Of a DNA stretch of 37,529 bases, positions 36,789 to 37,529 are shown piece after piece. Both the position numbers and the translations under genes were made by a program. Position 1 is the first letter of the stretch. Each line of letters begins with the position of its first letter. Below the pieces are notes generated by a model. That model was not told the DNA's origin and did no database searches. It worked only from the letters and a program-made list of their open reading frames with translations. The stretch is taken from the IMG/VR virus record IMGVR_UViG_3300009506_000103, positions 1 through 37,529 of that record; one strand, written 5' to 3'. This DNA comes from a virus.

Positions 36789-37144
36789 GAATACGCCCTC
36801 TTTTGCTTCCGTTCTTCCCAAAACAATTCTCTTTGTAAATTTTGTAATTCTATATGCAATTTAGAAATCTCATTAAAAATTTTGCCATTTTTCATTGCAT
36901 TACTTGCTCGCCTAGCATTTCTAAGATAAATTTTTTCTTGTTCTGCCATTTCGTTAAGTTTTTTAACTATTTCTTTAGTTTGCTGGCTATCATTAGTCGG
37001 ATTTTCTCTTAATAATTTTTGAGCATCAATACGTAAGCGACATACTTCGCCAATCCAATTCGTAGATAGTAGTTCTTCTTTTGCTTCTATTAGCATTTTG
37101 CACCTATCTATCGAGTCATGTAAAATTGCTAATTTAACGCTCAT
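36785..37144 (-). CDS. Coiled-coil protein, 119 aa
   Basis: Start chosen at 37144, where ATGA overlaps the upstream stop. Almost entirely helical, with heptad patterns in two stretches (about 5-60 and 70-115) and a very basic end. Could be a nucleoid- or complex-binding scaffold; no family recognised. Confidence 0.5.
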   Translation of the reverse strand: MSVKLAILHDSIDRCKMLIEAKEELLSTNWIGEVCRLRIDAQKLLRENPTNDSQQTKEIVKKLNEMAEQEKIYLRNARRASNAMKNGKIFNEISKLHIELQNLQRELFWEERKQKRAYS

Positions 37145-37332
37145 TGCTTTAACCACCATAAAAATATCATGAAACAAGCACAGCTAAAACAGAACATCCA
37201 AGAAAATATACAAAAAACCGCTAATCCATTTGCGGAATGCATATCTGCCGCAGCATAAATTGATTCCATGAAAAAAAATAATGTAAGAAAAAGCGAGTTC
37301 CCGCATAAAAATAATTTGATTAATTTTTTCAT
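37141..37332 (-). CDS. Small membrane protein, 63 aa
   Basis: Two hydrophobic segments (about 5-27 and 35-58) with a short linker; the first could be an uncleaved signal anchor. Starts 1 nt after the stop of the nuclease-like gene and overlaps the coiled-coil gene. Unknown function. Confidence 0.5.
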   Translation of the reverse strand: MKKLIKLFLCGNSLFLTLFFFMESIYAAADMHSANGLAVFCIFSWMFCFSCACFMIFLWWLKQ

Positions 37333-37333
37333 T

Positions 37334-37529
37334 TCAATAACCTTTTTTTGTTCCTATTTCCCAATGTGGAATTATTTTTTTTAATTTATTGTAAAGTGCT
37401 TTATATTCTTTGTGACCAATAACTATAATTTTTGTATCTGGATAATATTTTGCCATTCTATTTAATTTTGTTTTACTTTGATTATTTAAATATCCTTTTA
37501 TTTCGTTATATTCTATGGAGCCATTGGAA
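37334..37529 (-). CDS. PD-(D/E)XK-type nuclease, C-terminal part, cut by the window edge
   Basis: The last 64 residues of a leftward gene, from the right edge to the TGA at 37334-37336. I-E-Y-N-E-I-K-G-Y with E-x-K at its core, then K-T-K-L-N-R-M-A-K-Y-Y-P-D-T-K-I-I-V-I, closely matches the C-terminal half of small phage endonucleases (DUF1064-like). The N-terminal part with the first catalytic Asp would lie outside the window. The start is not visible. Confidence 0.55.
   Translation of the reverse strand, partial: SNGSIEYNEIKGYLNNQSKTKLNRMAKYYPDTKIIVIGHKEYKALYNKLKKIIPHWEIGTKKGY

Overview
This 37.5 kb, low G+C window is phage DNA: almost the complete gene set of a small contractile-tailed (myovirus-type) phage or prophage. 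A two-component Rz/Rz1-type spanin with a lipobox, plus proteobacterial-type head and tail families, points to a Gram-negative host. The sequence does not name the host. I see no integrase, DNA polymerase or large replicative helicase.

Layout. (1) 1-1730: leftward genes, headed by a Rad52/Erf-like annealing protein with a zinc ribbon. (2) 1731-2151: control region with a structured leader, an array of 20-bp and 11-bp repeats and GGGAAA palindromes (candidate replication origin). (3) 2152-4041: rightward HTH and replication-initiation genes. (4) 4144-4924: leftward HNH endonuclease cassette. (5) 4984-10684: paralogous small genes, an XRE regulator, terminase small and large subunits, portal, and a MuF-type head protein interrupted by an intein. 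(6) 10658-11769: leftward cassette of small genes. (7) 11988-22607: protease/scaffold, decoration and major capsid proteins, connectors, sheath, tube, frameshifted tail chaperone, tape measure and hub genes. (8) 22609-23246: leftward two-gene cassette. (9) 23332-31595: spike, baseplate wedge, J, DUF2612 and fibre genes, with one leftward secreted-protein gene at 28054-28506. (10) 31595-33860: lysin-like protein, a candidate small RNA, spanins and membrane proteins. (11) 33863-37529: leftward run of very small, tightly coupled genes plus a tRNA-Ser(UGA), ending in a nuclease gene cut by the window edge.

The standout is the intein at 9677-10648. The sense strand encodes a continuous Hint-type splicing element placed exactly at the conserved NCRC motif of the head protein. 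The opposite strand, in exact codon register, encodes a 301-residue HTH plus Vsr-fold homing endonuclease with its own ribosome-binding site and near-consensus promoter. The -35 box of that promoter lies on the C-terminal splice junction. So a homing endonuclease gene appears to be nested antisense within an intein, and both reading frames stay open for about 300 codons.

Other regulatory signals: several transcription units have consensus-like promoters whose predicted +1 falls on or next to the ATG (leaderless). A 30-bp promoter with an internal TTTCC/GGAAA operator occurs twice, identically. The tail chaperone carries a classic A_AAA_AAT -1 frameshift site. Rightward late transcription is broken by several leftward cassettes, some with recognisable promoters of their own.
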